Shown: positions 55,266 to 64,000, numbered from the stretch's first letter. The stretch is 64,000 nt of DNA from Algoriphagus sp. NG3 (GCF_034119865.1 NZ_CP139421.1:4194501-4258500), one strand, 5' to 3'. A program made the numbers and translations. The notes: generated by a model not told the origin, from the sequence alone.

Positions 55266-56280
55266 ATGGAGCGAAGGCTCTGGCTGTGGTTGTAAAATTG
55301 CCCCTGCAGTACTGGATGAGATTTTGAGCAAAAGCGGGCCATCCGGTTTTTCGGATGTCAATGTTTTGGTCGGCAATAGTAGTAAAGACGATGCCGCCGT
55401 ATATCAGGTATCTCCAGAATTGGCGGTGATCAATACGGTGGATTTCTTCACACCGATTGTGGACGATCCTTACGACTTTGGAAGAATAGCCGCTGCCAAT
55501 GCCATTTCAGATGTATATGCCATGGGAGGGAAACCGATATTTGCCAATGCTATTCTCAGCTGGCCGGTGGAAAAACTTGCACCGGAACTAGCAGCCAAAG
55601 TCATGGAAGGCGCTAAGGCAATCTGCAAAGCGGCCGGAATAGAACTGGCTGGAGGCCATTCTATAGCAGCCAAAGATCCCATCTTTGGACTTTCAGTCAA
55701 TGGAATTATACATCCACATAAAATCAAAACCAACCAGGGAGCCAAAGCAGGAGACATCATCTACCTCACCAAACCACTCGGCATTGGCGTATTGGCTACT
55801 GCATTAAAGCGACAAAAGATCTCAGACGCAGATTATTTAAGCTTGATTGACACCGCTTGCCGGTTAAATTCAATAGGAGAAATCCTTGGGAACCATGAAG
55901 AAGTCCATGCCATGACAGATGTTACAGGATTTGGCTTGTTGGGACATCTGATAGAAATGTGTGAAGGTGCGGGACTTTCTGCACAGCTTGAACTCCATAA
56001 GCTTCCAATGATAGCAGGGGTTCAGGAATACATCAATCAGTTTATTTTTCCTGACAATACCTATCGTAACTGGAATGCATACAGTGCTAAAACCAAAGGA
56101 GTGGTAGGCATGGACTTAGTAAAACTCTGTGATCCCCAGACTAGTGGAGGGTTAATGATTGCCATAGATCCGGAAAACCAAGCTTGGTTTGAAGAGGCAA
56201 TGAAGCAGCACAATCAAACTACCTGGGAAATTGGTCTCTTTATAGAAAAAAATGAATCTTTGGTAGAAGTGACACAATAA
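55237..56280 (+). CDS. selD: Selenide, water dikinase (selenophosphate synthase)
   Basis: 347 residues. Active-site loop EGSGCGCKIAP with the expected Cys and Lys near residue 17-20; a Cys rather than selenocysteine form. Further: DDAAVYQV, TVDFFTPIVDDPYDFGRIAAANAISDVYAMGG, GGHSIAAKDPIFGLSV, TDVTGFGLLGHL and DPQTSGGL. ATP-dependent production of selenophosphate. The overlap with mnmH suggests that selenium here serves tRNA modification; selA, selB and a tRNA-Sec are not in the window. Confidence 0.95.
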   Translation: MESTPKRLTEWSEGSGCGCKIAPAVLDEILSKSGPSGFSDVNVLVGNSSKDDAAVYQVSPELAVINTVDFFTPIVDDPYDFGRIAAANAISDVYAMGGKPIFANAILSWPVEKLAPELAAKVMEGAKAICKAAGIELAGGHSIAAKDPIFGLSVNGIIHPHKIKTNQGAKAGDIIYLTKPLGIGVLATALKRQKISDADYLSLIDTACRLNSIGEILGNHEEVHAMTDVTGFGLLGHLIEMCEGAGLSAQLELHKLPMIAGVQEYINQFIFPDNTYRNWNAYSAKTKGVVGMDLVKLCDPQTSGGLMIAIDPENQAWFEEAMKQHNQTTWEIGLFIEKNESLVEVTQ

Positions 56281-56291
56281 ATTTATTCACA

Positions 56292-56318
56292 GTTGCTTAT
56301 CTTAAGAGAATAAGCAAC
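56292..56318 (+). terminator. Inverted repeat after selD
   Basis: GTTGCTTAT and ATAAGCAAC form a perfect 9-bp stem around 9 nt, 12 nt after the selD stop. No T run follows, so it is either a weak terminator or a site affecting the next gene. Confidence 0.45.
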
Positions 56319-56329
56319 ATAGACCCATC

Positions 56330-57241
56330 ATGTCCAAGATTAAAGTTCTTTTCGCAATCATCTTTTTGTTTCTATCTATGAAAGTGAATGCTCAGCAAGT
56401 CCCCGAGGGAACTTACAGTGAGCTAGTAATACTTAACATCAATTCAGGAGAGCAAAGAACAATTATTAAAGAAAACAGACACTTTGAAGCTCCAAATTGG
56501 TCGAGAGATGGAGAATTCTTGATTATTAATTCCAGTGGTTTTCTGGAAAAAATAGATTTGGCAGGAAAAAAGTTAGGCCAAATCTTACCTGATAAAATCA
56601 CCCGTGCAAACAATGACCATGGGCTTAGCTTTGATGGAAAGCTTCTTGTAATAAGCAAAAGCGATGAGGGCACTAGCTCACGTATTTATACCGTTCCTCT
56701 TGCAGGTGGTGAGCCAAAGTTAATCACCCCAAATCATCCCAGCTATTGGCATGGGATAAGTCCAGATGGAAAAACACTGGTATACTGCGCTGAGCGCGAT
56801 GGAGCATGGGACATTTACGCCATCCCTTCAGCAGGAGGTGATGAAAAAAGACTGACTGACACTGAAGGCCTAGATGATGGCCCAGAATATTCCTACGATG
56901 GAAAATGGATTTATTTCAACTCCAACCGTACAGGAAGAATGCAGGCCTATCGCATGCGGCCTGATGGATCTGGTGCTGAGCAACTCACAAAAGATTCGCT
57001 GGATAATTGGTTTCCCCATCCATCTCCGGATAATAAGTCAGCCGTAATTATATCTTATCTCGAAGATCAGAAAGGTGCCCATCCTTTTGGAAAGGACGTC
57101 AAGCTGCGTCTGCTCAATGTAGAGACAAAGGAAATCCGGGATTTAACAGACATATTCTATGGGGGACAAGGCACAATCAATGTGCATAGCTGGTCACCGG
57201 ATGGCGAATGGATAGCTTTTGTGAGATATCATAAGCCTTAA
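56330..57241 (+). CDS. Exported TolB/PD40 beta-propeller protein
   Basis: 303 residues. Signal peptide MSKIKVLFAIIFLFL..., cut near VNAQ. Repeats APNWSRDGEFLIINSSG, HGISPDGKTLVYCAERDGAWDIYAIP, GPEYSYDGKWIYFNSNRTGRMQAYRMRPDG and HSWSPDGEWIAFVRYH form a propeller. Unlike the PD40 lipoprotein earlier in the window it is not a lipoprotein. Similar propellers are found as TolB-like or glycan-binding proteins; the role is unknown. Confidence 0.85.
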   Translation: MSKIKVLFAIIFLFLSMKVNAQQVPEGTYSELVILNINSGEQRTIIKENRHFEAPNWSRDGEFLIINSSGFLEKIDLAGKKLGQILPDKITRANNDHGLSFDGKLLVISKSDEGTSSRIYTVPLAGGEPKLITPNHPSYWHGISPDGKTLVYCAERDGAWDIYAIPSAGGDEKRLTDTEGLDDGPEYSYDGKWIYFNSNRTGRMQAYRMRPDGSGAEQLTKDSLDNWFPHPSPDNKSAVIISYLEDQKGAHPFGKDVKLRLLNVETKEIRDLTDIFYGGQGTINVHSWSPDGEWIAFVRYHKP

Positions 57242-57796
57242 TCAATTCAGTGGGGAAACTCCCCCAGACACCATAAATTTCATCACATCAGAGCTTTTGA
57301 TCCCAACAAGCGGAGTCACTTTATCTCTAGGAACTAAAAATACATTTCCTGAAACGTTATAACTATGAGGAAAATAAACGGCTACCATGTCCGGTTCTCC
57401 CACAATGGACATATCTTCTTGGGTAATGAAGCCCAGCCGGATAAAAGTATCGCTGAGTTGGACTTTGACAGGGGAAGAGAATTTCTTCTTATCTCCCACA
57501 AAAGCACCCATCAAGTCCTTGATACTGGTATAGATAAGATTTACTAAAGGAATCCGTATCAAGCCTCTTTCAAACCAATCAAATATCGGCTTGGCAAAAA
57601 ACAGACTTGCCAGATAGCCCACAAAGGTGATCAAAGCCAAAACCATCAAAATCCCAATTCCAGGCAGTGGAACAGGTATCAAATTATCCAAAAACAAAAT
57701 GGTCTGAAAAATAATATAGAGGGTAACTGCCACCGGAGTGATAAACAGCAGCCCCCTAAGAAAATAAGAGAAAATACGTTTGTAAGTGAATGCCAT
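57242..57796 (-). CDS. DUF502 membrane protein
   Basis: 184 residues from the ATG at 57796 (MAFTYKRIFS); the frame upstream lies in a hairpin. Two helices at about 12-35 and 45-70, then a soluble domain. Family marks: FLRGLLFITPVAVTLYII, PGIGILMVLALITFVGYLAS, RIPLVNLIYTSIKDLMGAF, AVYFPHSYNVSGNVFLVP and MKFMVSGGVS. DUF502 function is unknown. The gene is tail-to-tail with the PD40 protein gene, stops abutting. Confidence 0.88.
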   Translation of the reverse strand: MAFTYKRIFSYFLRGLLFITPVAVTLYIIFQTILFLDNLIPVPLPGIGILMVLALITFVGYLASLFFAKPIFDWFERGLIRIPLVNLIYTSIKDLMGAFVGDKKKFSSPVKVQLSDTFIRLGFITQEDMSIVGEPDMVAVYFPHSYNVSGNVFLVPRDKVTPLVGIKSSDVMKFMVSGGVSPLN

Positions 57797-57805
57797 GATT
57801 AGAAA

Positions 57806-57848
57806 ATCAAAATCCTGATTAATGTTCAATATTAATCAGGATTTTGAT
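57806..57848 (-). terminator. 18-bp perfect inverted repeat between DUF1080 and DUF502 genes
   Basis: ATCAAAATCCTGATTAAT and its exact complement, 7-nt loop, then T-rich sequence on the minus strand. It serves as terminator of the DUF1080 gene; as it ends 9 nt before the DUF502 ATG, it could also affect translation of that gene. Confidence 0.7.
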
Positions 57849-57875
57849 GTGAAGTAAGGGAATTAAGAAGAATTA

Positions 57876-58505
57876 TCAGTCAGGTAAAATCCTCACTTTT
57901 ACACTTCTAAAATAAATTACTGATTTAGGATCGTGAGCCTGAAGTGCAATGGTGCCATGATCAACTTTTTTAGTACCAAGATCACCTTTGCGCTTTTCAT
58001 CTTTGGACTGATCATACACATTTATTGTTTCACCATTGATCTTTACCGTAACTACATCTCCCTGTACGATGATATGCTCTGTGTACCATTCACCATCCTG
58101 GACGTACACGTCTTTTACATCTTGGAAGGAATATACGCTTCCAGTCTTCCTCCAATCACCATGGCTCTGATTTACTTGGATCTCATAACCTACATTTGGC
58201 CAGCCATCTTCCTGATATTCGGTATGAATAAAAATCCCAGAGTTAGCACCAGGCATTGTTTTCACTTCTGCTATCACTTCAAAGTTGTTGAAATCATGGT
58301 TAGCAACCTCACCATCGTAAAATGCATGTCCCCGAGGGCCTGCTACTTTGATCACACCATCCTCTACCTGGAAAGATTGAGAGTTTTCAGAAATTTTCCA
58401 GCCATCCAGATTCTTACCATTAAATAGCTCGATCCACTCACCATCCTGAGCCGAAACAGAAAGTCTAAGTGCCAGAAAACAGCAAATTGTTAAAAGGGTT
58501 TTCAT
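57876..58505 (-). CDS. DUF1080 (3-keto-disaccharide hydrolase family) secreted protein
   Basis: 209 residues from the ATG at 58505 (MKTLLTICC); the frame upstream to 58586 overlaps the nqr terminator and is rejected. Signal peptide cut near SVSAQ. Family pattern: WIELFNGKNLDGWKI, FEVIAEVKTMPGANSGIFIHTEYQ, YEIQVNQSH, HIIVQGDVVTVKINGETI and GTIALQAHDPKSVIYFRSVKVRIL, a concanavalin-like sandwich. Members hydrolyse 3-keto-glycosides. The gene stands between two terminators and is monocistronic. Confidence 0.88.
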   Translation of the reverse strand: MKTLLTICCFLALRLSVSAQDGEWIELFNGKNLDGWKISENSQSFQVEDGVIKVAGPRGHAFYDGEVANHDFNNFEVIAEVKTMPGANSGIFIHTEYQEDGWPNVGYEIQVNQSHGDWRKTGSVYSFQDVKDVYVQDGEWYTEHIIVQGDVVTVKINGETINVYDQSKDEKRKGDLGTKKVDHGTIALQAHDPKSVIYFRSVKVRILPD

Positions 58506-58579
58506 AAAATTCAGAATTGATAATATAATAAGTTTGCAGGCACAAGTTACAAGCAAATTATCAAACCCAATTACCGCTA

Positions 58580-58614
58580 AAAACAAAAGCTCTGGGATGA
58601 CTTCCCAGAGCTTT
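58580..58614 (-). terminator. Terminator of the nqr operon
   Basis: Minus strand AAAGCTCTGGGA and TCCCAGAGCTTT, a 12-bp perfect stem with a 5-nt loop, then T-rich tract TTTTGTTTTT. It is 25 nt after the nqrE stop. Confidence 0.9.
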
Positions 58615-58639
58615 ACAATTTCAGTTAAACTGAAAGATA

Positions 58640-59251
58640 TTACAGGTCAATTCCCATGAAGGACATAAAGGCTAACCCCATCAGTCCTGTCAATAGCATG
58701 GTAATACCCAAACCTTTCAGTCCGTTTGGCACATGGGAATACTTCAGTTTCTCACGGATTGCAGCCAATGCCACTATAGCCAAAAAGAATCCAGTACCGG
58801 AGCCAAATCCATAAACTGCTGATTCGGCCAGTGTATAATCTCTTTGAGCCATAAATAATGATCCACCAAGAATGGCACAGTTTACAGCAATCAAAGGAAG
58901 AAAGATCCCGAGCGCTCCATAAAGAGCTGGAGCAAATTTCTCAACGATCATTTCCACCAACTGCACCATGGCTGCAATAATTGCAATAAACATGATAAAT
59001 CTCAGGAATGTTAAATCTATGGTTGCAAGACTTGCATTCACCCAAGATAAACCACCTTCTTTAAGCACAAATTCATTTAGAAGCCAGTTCACAGGAACTG
59101 TCACAGTCAATACAAAGATTACTGCTGCCCCAAGACCAAGTGCAGTACTTACTTTTTTAGAAACTGCCAAAAAAGAACACATTCCAAGGAAGTAAGCAAA
59201 AACCATATTGTCGATGAAGATCGACCGAATACCTAAATTAAATAAATCCAT
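58640..59251 (-). CDS. nqrE: Na+-translocating NADH:quinone oxidoreductase subunit E
   Basis: 203 residues, six helices. NqrE marks: [20 protein letters not shown] (with one of the Cys that share the membrane iron centre), [18 protein letters not shown] and [14 protein letters not shown]. Homologous to NqrD in inverted topology and to RnfA. Usual length. It is the last gene before the operon terminator; nqrF does not follow. Confidence 0.95.
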   Translation of the reverse strand: MDLFNLGIRSIFIDNMVFAYFLGMCSFLAVSKKVSTALGLGAAVIFVLTVTVPVNWLLNEFVLKEGGLSWVNASLATIDLTFLRFIMFIAIIAAMVQLVEMIVEKFAPALYGALGIFLPLIAVNCAILGGSLFMAQRDYTLAESAVYGFGSGTGFFLAIVALAAIREKLKYSHVPNGLKGLGITMLLTGLMGLAFMSFMGIDL

Positions 59252-59265
59252 TTCTTCAGCTTGTT

Positions 59266-59937
59266 TTAGTGTTCAACATATCCTGTTTTGGTACGCTGGA
59301 TCCATATAATCAATCCAAGAACCATAAATGCTCCCACTGGGGATACCATCAGGCCGTTTGTTGCCAGTTTGAAATCAGGCCCGAATAGGCTAGAAACATA
59401 TTCGTAAATAGGAACACCAAATACAGCTCCTGAACCCAATAACTCTCTAAAGAATGCAACTGTAAGGATGATCCATGAGTATCCTAATGCTGATCCAAAA
59501 CCATCGAGGATAGAATCATAAGGTTTGTTGCCCAAAGCAAAAGCTTCAAGACGTCCCATCACAATGCAATTAGTAATAATCAATCCTACGAATACAGAAA
59601 GTTCTTTATACATATCGTATGCAAAAGCTTTCAGCACTTCATTCACCAAGGTCACCAAGGTAGCAACTACCGCCAACTGCACGATAATACGTACTCTGCT
59701 TGGGATGGTATTTCTCAGCAATGAAATCAATAAATTGGACATAACAATTACAAAAATTACTGCAATTGCCATCACCAAGGTTGGCTTCATCTGTGTAGTA
59801 ACAGCCAAGGCAGAGCATATACCCAATACCTGAATGGTGATTGGATTGTCATCAACCAAAGGGTCACTAACTAGTTTTTTTCTGCGTTTGGATAGCAACG
59901 CCTCTGCAGGCTTTTTTTCAATAGTTTCAGCACTCAT
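59266..59937 (-). CDS. nqrD: Na+-translocating NADH:quinone oxidoreductase subunit D
   Basis: 223 residues, six helices, preceded by a Lys-rich cytoplasmic N-terminus. Marks: [20 protein letters not shown] with the metal-centre Cys, [20 protein letters not shown], and [13 protein letters not shown]. Homologous to RnfE. Gap to nqrE 14 nt. Confidence 0.95.
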   Translation of the reverse strand: MSAETIEKKPAEALLSKRRKKLVSDPLVDDNPITIQVLGICSALAVTTQMKPTLVMAIAVIFVIVMSNLLISLLRNTIPSRVRIIVQLAVVATLVTLVNEVLKAFAYDMYKELSVFVGLIITNCIVMGRLEAFALGNKPYDSILDGFGSALGYSWIILTVAFFRELLGSGAVFGVPIYEYVSSLFGPDFKLATNGLMVSPVGAFMVLGLIIWIQRTKTGYVEH

Positions 59938-59967
59938 ATTTAAATAATTCTTGAGTTGATGTTTCGA

Positions 59968-60732
59968 TTAAAGCACAGCTACTTGAGAGGACGATTTCTG
60001 ACTCTTAATGTAAGATTCATAATAGCCCAAGTAGTTTTTAAGCATACTATTAACTCCTTTCGCTGTAATGGTGGCCCCTGAAAGCCCATCTACTTGATGA
60101 GGATTGCCGGAATAGTCCTTCCCCTCACCTTTTTGCATTTCCACTGCTACCAATTCGCCAGATTCATCATAAATAGATTTACCTTCAAATCTGCTTTGCA
60201 CACCAGACTCAGTGATTCTTGCTCCAAGTCCCGGAGTCTCTCCAGCGTGGGCCAAAGTGATTCCACCCACAGTATTCATATCAGTATCCAAGGCTATGTA
60301 ACCCCAGATGGCATCCCAAAGACCGGCTCCATATAAAGGAAAAATATAAGACTGAACTTTATCTTTATCTCCTTCCTCATGATAAATGAAAACAGGATAA
60401 AGTCTTTTATCTGCCGGCTTTTTGTAATTCTTTGCAATATCCACGTTTTCAGCGGTAACCGGAGCGCCATCCTGTTCTGTGATCTCCTCCCCGTTAATAT
60501 CTACTACTATAGAAGCAATGTGGCTTTCATAATATTGATTTACCTCCTCAGGCTTCATCACATCAATTTCCTCTACTGGAATCACCGCACCTAATATTTG
60601 CTTTTTTGTGTCTAGTTCAATGGCTTCTTTCTGCATTGGCCCCAGCACCTGTGAGGTCCCTGAAAGAAGTAACCCTAAGACCACCGTCAAAATAACGGAG
60701 AACGTAATAATATAAGTATTAGACTGTTGCAC
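59968..60732 (-). CDS. nqrC: Na+-translocating NADH:quinone oxidoreductase subunit C
   Basis: 254 residues. One N-terminal helix and a periplasmic FMN-binding domain. The Thr that holds FMN by a phosphoester bond is in LSGATITAKGVNSML near residue 225. GAGLWDAIWGYIALDTD and HAGETPGLGARI are the expected family blocks. It overlaps nqrB by 14 nt. Confidence 0.95.
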   Translation of the reverse strand: MQQSNTYIITFSVILTVVLGLLLSGTSQVLGPMQKEAIELDTKKQILGAVIPVEEIDVMKPEEVNQYYESHIASIVVDINGEEITEQDGAPVTAENVDIAKNYKKPADKRLYPVFIYHEEGDKDKVQSYIFPLYGAGLWDAIWGYIALDTDMNTVGGITLAHAGETPGLGARITESGVQSRFEGKSIYDESGELVAVEMQKGEGKDYSGNPHQVDGLSGATITAKGVNSMLKNYLGYYESYIKSQKSSSQVAVL

Positions 60733-61936
60733 GTTGTAACCTCCTTGTTTTGTTTGCTTTAACTACATAATAATCGATCAATGGAGCGAACACGTTCATA
60801 AATAGAACTGCAAGCATGATTCCCTCAGGATATGCGGGATTTGTCACTCTAATGATCACCGTGAGGATACCGATAAGAAGACCATATATCCATTTCCCTG
60901 TTTCAGTTTGCGAGGCAGACACCGGGTCAGTAGCCATAAAGACAATACCAAATGCCAATCCACCCATCACCCAGTGATATTGAGGTGGCAGCGCCATGTA
61001 TTCATTTACCGCAAATAGGTTCATCACTACTCCCATCAAGTAAGCTCCCGCAAATCCAGAAACTATGATTTTCCAGCTTGCAACCCCTGTACCAATCAAT
61101 ATCGCGGCGCCTATCAGAGCCATCAAGGTAGAGGTCTCACCTATAGATCCTGGAATCCATCCCATGAACAGATTCGCAAATTCATACAATCCAGATCCTA
61201 GCTCAACATTATGCTCTGCTAAAGCCTGTACAGCTGATTTGGTACCATCTACACCAGCATTGTAAACTACAGAAAGAGCAGTAGCTCCAGAAAAGCCATC
61301 AACAGGTGTTTTATCACCTAGATATGTCCAAACCTGGTCACCGGAAATCTGTGCCGGATATGCGAAATACAAGAATGCTCTTGCCGTCATGGCTACGTTC
61401 AGCACGTTCATACCAGTACCACCAAATACTTCTTTGGCGATTACTACAGCAAATACAGTGGCCAAAGCCACTTGCCATAATGGCGTAGTCGCAGGTACAA
61501 CTAATGGAATCAACATACCCGTCACCAAAAAACCTTCGTTTATTGGGTGTTTACGAACTACTGCGAAAATTGCCTCAACTATCCCGCCAGCAGCATAGGC
61601 TACGATGATGATAGGAAGAACAAGTTTTATACCTATCCAGGTTTTATCACCAAAATCTTCCCAAAGACCTGCGGTGCCTCCAGTCGCCAATAAATGCTGA
61701 TGCCCTGTATTGTATATGCCAAACAGCAAACAAGGTATCATGGCGATTACCACTGTAATCATCATCCGTTTTAGATCAATCGCATCTTTTACCTGCGCTC
61801 CTTTGATCCCTGTGGTATGGTTTGGGCTAAACATAAATGTCTCTCCCGCTTCAAATGCATAATATAATTTTTCAAGCTTGCCTCCTTTTTCGAATAGCGG
61901 CTTCTGCTTGTCCAATAAATCTCTTAGAAACTTCAT
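60719..61936 (-). CDS. nqrB: Na+-translocating NADH:quinone oxidoreductase subunit B
   Basis: 405 residues, about ten helices. The second covalent FMN site is DGFSGATALSVVY near residue 220; GGTGMNVLNVAMTARAFLYF and FMGWIPGSIGETSTLMALIGA are typical. NqrB holds the quinone site and the sodium path. Gap to nqrA 5 nt. Confidence 0.96.
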   Translation of the reverse strand: MKFLRDLLDKQKPLFEKGGKLEKLYYAFEAGETFMFSPNHTTGIKGAQVKDAIDLKRMMITVVIAMIPCLLFGIYNTGHQHLLATGGTAGLWEDFGDKTWIGIKLVLPIIIVAYAAGGIVEAIFAVVRKHPINEGFLVTGMLIPLVVPATTPLWQVALATVFAVVIAKEVFGGTGMNVLNVAMTARAFLYFAYPAQISGDQVWTYLGDKTPVDGFSGATALSVVYNAGVDGTKSAVQALAEHNVELGSGLYEFANLFMGWIPGSIGETSTLMALIGAAILIGTGVASWKIIVSGFAGAYLMGVVMNLFAVNEYMALPPQYHWVMGGLAFGIVFMATDPVSASQTETGKWIYGLLIGILTVIIRVTNPAYPEGIMLAVLFMNVFAPLIDYYVVKANKTRRLQRATV

Positions 61937-61941
61937 ATGGA

Positions 61942-63294
61942 TTAACTGTATTGGATTAATTCAATTCCTTTTCTCACTAGCTCCTGCACTGGATGCTTGG
62001 ACACATCCACAAACTCGCACAGGGCTAAATCTTCTTCCACGATCTCATAGATCCCCAATTCTTCAATTTCATCAAAATCCTCTGCCATGATGGCTTTCAG
62101 AAGGTACACCGGAAGGATATCCATAGGAGTAACGGACTCAAATACACCAGTCTGTACAAATGCCCTTTCTTCTCCCCTACCGTTTGAATCCAAAACGAAC
62201 TCCTTCTTTGGAGTAAGGAATGAAAGCAAACCTAGTGCTCTGTGATAACTCAGCCTGGTGGTAGGCTTAGCCCATCCCATAAATTCGTAATAATCACCCT
62301 CCGGAATAACAGTGATCTGGTTGTGATAGAATCCCAGAAAACCATCCAATGAGATTTTCTCCCCGGTAAGCACATTTCCAGACACCACTCTTACATGGCC
62401 TGAGTTAAGGTTGCCTTTTACGAAGGTAGAGACATTTGCTCCCATGTAAGTTTTTACATAAGCCGCCTTAGTCAGTTCAGAACCTGTCACCGCCACCACT
62501 TTAGAAGCATCATAGATACCTTCTAGCACGAATTTACCGATCTGGGCTACTCCATAGGGAGTGACAGTCCATGCAATTTCGCCCTTGTTGATAGGATCAA
62601 CGTGGTGGATCTGAACACCTACGTTACCCGCAGGGTGTGGGCCTGAAAATTTATTCACTTGCACACCTTTTAAATCAGAAAAAGGAGCCGGAACAGCTTT
62701 AGAACCATCCACATTTAAGTGAACCTTACCGCTGGTAAGTTTTGCCAAGGCCTGGATCCCTGCCTGAAGATATTTTTCCTGTCCTTTCAACGCAAAAGCA
62801 TAATCGGGAGCCAAAGGATGTGTATCAAAAGCAGATATGAAAATACTCTTTGGAGTATCTGCAGGATTCGCTACTATACCGAATGGGCGTTGGATGATAT
62901 TAGGCCAGGTGCCACTAGCTGCCAGTGCAGCAGCCAAGGCATCTCTTTCCACGGACGCTAAGTCTATCTGGTCAAAATGCTCATGGGCGATGGAATCATC
63001 GGCCAGAATCTTGATCTCAAGCAGTTTACGTCGTTCTCCCCTCTTAATTTCGGCAATTTTGCCAGAAACAGGAGCTGCATAAATCACTTGATCCAATGCT
63101 TTGTCGATCAGGATTGGAGTACCTGCCTTTACGGTATCTCCTTCATTGACAAGGACTTTTGGGCGTTGCAGCCCTATAAAGTCTGTCGGCTTAATTGCGA
63201 AGGTTTGCGCCGGGGCGAAATCAGCTAACTCTTGCTTAGCCTTTCCCACCATATTGATGTCAAAACCTTTCTTAAGCTTCACTATTTTAGACAT
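61942..63294 (-). CDS. nqrA: Na+-translocating NADH:quinone oxidoreductase subunit A
   Basis: 450 residues, soluble cytoplasmic subunit near the quinone site. Marks: KLKKGFDINMVGKAKQEL, VNEGDTVKAGTPIL, FVSAFDTHPLAPD-type block (here FISAFDTHPLAPDY), PHPAGNVGVQIHHVDPINKGE and GFLGFYHNQITVIPEG. First gene of the operon. Confidence 0.96.
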   Translation of the reverse strand: MSKIVKLKKGFDINMVGKAKQELADFAPAQTFAIKPTDFIGLQRPKVLVNEGDTVKAGTPILIDKALDQVIYAAPVSGKIAEIKRGERRKLLEIKILADDSIAHEHFDQIDLASVERDALAAALAASGTWPNIIQRPFGIVANPADTPKSIFISAFDTHPLAPDYAFALKGQEKYLQAGIQALAKLTSGKVHLNVDGSKAVPAPFSDLKGVQVNKFSGPHPAGNVGVQIHHVDPINKGEIAWTVTPYGVAQIGKFVLEGIYDASKVVAVTGSELTKAAYVKTYMGANVSTFVKGNLNSGHVRVVSGNVLTGEKISLDGFLGFYHNQITVIPEGDYYEFMGWAKPTTRLSYHRALGLLSFLTPKKEFVLDSNGRGEERAFVQTGVFESVTPMDILPVYLLKAIMAEDFDEIEELGIYEIVEEDLALCEFVDVSKHPVQELVRKGIELIQYS

Positions 63295-63329
63295 ATCTGT
63301 TTTTAACTATGAGCTTTTGAAAAACGCCT

Positions 63330-63337
63330 CAAATCTA
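63330..63337 (-). promoter_or_regulatory. Probable -7 box of the nqr operon
   Basis: TAGATTTG on the minus strand matches TAnnTTTG, 36 nt before the nqrA ATG. A -33 TTG at the usual distance is absent. Confidence 0.45.
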
Positions 63338-63425
63338 ATAAATAACCTTTTTAAATTGAGGGTATATGAAATTTAATGTTCGAACTTTTGGAAGAATGGC
63401 TTCCTGCTTTTTTAATTATAAGGGA

Positions 63426-64000
63426 CTATACCGGAAGAACGCTTTCTTCAAGTGACTCCACGTGGGATTTCACCTGCTCCATCAGCCACATAGGCGTGGA
63501 AGTGGCGCCGCAAATACCCACCTTCTCATTTCTGTGAAACCAGTCAGGATCTATTTCAGTCTCGTTTTCTATGAAATAACTCCGCTCATTCTGAGCTAAG
63601 CACACCTGATACAAAGCCTTCCCATTGGAACTTTTCTTGCCAGACACAAACAAGACCACGTCATTTTCCTGAGCAAATCGATGTAATTGTGGCTCTCTGT
63701 TTGAAACCTGTCGGCAAATGGAATCATTCGCATTGAAGGTTTCTCTGCTCAATTCCTGTTTTGCAGCCTGAATACGCTCCTCGATTTTCTGTGAAATCTC
63801 ATAAAATCCCTTGGTGCTTTTAGTTGTCTGACTGAAAAGCGTCACGGGACGTGTATAATCAATCTTTTCCAGATCGGCATCTTCCATGACTACAATAGCT
63901 TTCTCTAATGTCTGACCAGTCAGCCCGATCACCTCAGCATGGCCTTTTTTGCCATAAATGACGATCTGTCCTTCTTCACGCTCCATCTTATCAAATGCAC
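63426..64000 (-). CDS. ispH: 4-hydroxy-3-methylbut-2-enyl diphosphate reductase (5' end beyond window)
   Basis: The C-terminal part of IspH, at least 191 codons, open to the right edge. Seen: YGKKGHAEVIGLTGQT, SQTTKSTKGFYEI, the third iron-sulfur Cys in DSICRQVSNRE, the substrate loop SGKKSSNGKALY, and the C-terminal DWFHRNEKVGICGATSTPMWL. Two further cluster cysteines are expected outside the window. Last enzyme of the MEP isoprenoid pathway. The internal ATG at 63986 is not a start. Confidence 0.95.
   Translation of the reverse strand, partial: AFDKMEREEGQIVIYGKKGHAEVIGLTGQTLEKAIVVMEDADLEKIDYTRPVTLFSQTTKSTKGFYEISQKIEERIQAAKQELSRETFNANDSICRQVSNREPQLHRFAQENDVVLFVSGKKSSNGKALYQVCLAQNERSYFIENETEIDPDWFHRNEKVGICGATSTPMWLMEQVKSHVESLEESVLPV

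Overview
The window reads as chromosomal DNA of a member of the Bacteroidota, most likely Cytophagales and probably a Cyclobacteriaceae-type marine or aquatic heterotroph (the family is an inference). Supporting signs: promoters of the Bacteroidota type, TTG - about 19 nt - TAnnTTTG, upstream of four loci; few Shine-Dalgarno motifs; an alternative complex III (act) cluster joined to an aa3-type cytochrome oxidase; Na+-NQR; TonB receptor and lipoprotein genes; S23-type four-helix protein. No phage, CRISPR array or intact insertion sequence was seen.

Layout. 1-7.1 kb: the main part of a large outer-membrane-type protein gene, cut by the left edge, and a 1234-residue membrane histidine kinase. 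7.1-23.8 kb: a minus-strand respiratory cluster of 16 genes from actA (one strong promoter) to a small 83-codon gene followed by a terminator. It holds actABCDEF, oxidase subunits II, I, III, III and IV, heme o and heme a synthases, a Sco copper chaperone and a DUF420 assembly protein. 24.0-29.2 kb: tRNA-Cys, an IorAB-type molybdenum hydroxylase, a PD40 lipoprotein and a small outer-membrane barrel. 29.2-31.2 kb: ribosomal protein S1. 31.5-40.2 kb: the tryptophan operon trpE-(S23 gene)-trpG-trpD-trpC-trpF-trpB-trpA-aroF. Its leader contains a 20-residue leader peptide with three consecutive Trp codons, an antiterminator and a terminator: a complete ribosome-mediated attenuator, and the best find of the window. 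40.5-45.2 kb: small unknown genes, the 4.5S SRP RNA gene (ffs), a transaldolase-like gene, ftsE and an S41 protease. 45.5-52.1 kb: TonB receptor, beta-propeller phytase, TPR-HTH regulator and PAP2 phosphatase, which look like an organophosphate-scavenging locus. 52.1-52.3 kb: a 198-bp MITE-like element with terminal inverted repeats and a 4-bp target duplication, inserted exactly in the overlap of two convergent gene ends. 52.3-58.5 kb: glycosyltransferase, mnmH-selD (selenouridine tRNA pathway), PD40 protein, DUF502 and DUF1080 proteins. 58.6-63.3 kb: nqrABCDE without nqrF. 63.4-64.0 kb: the 3' part of ispH.

How the genes work together. Na+-NQR feeds menaquinone, ACIII oxidises it, and the aa3 oxidase reduces oxygen; the assembly factors (CtaA, CtaB, Sco, DUF420) are encoded with the oxidase. 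The trp operon also carries a DAHP synthase gene, so entry into the shikimate pathway is put under the same Trp-dependent attenuator. Coordinates of several coding starts were moved inward from the longest open frame, because the longest frames begin at TTG codons inside promoters, terminators or spacers.
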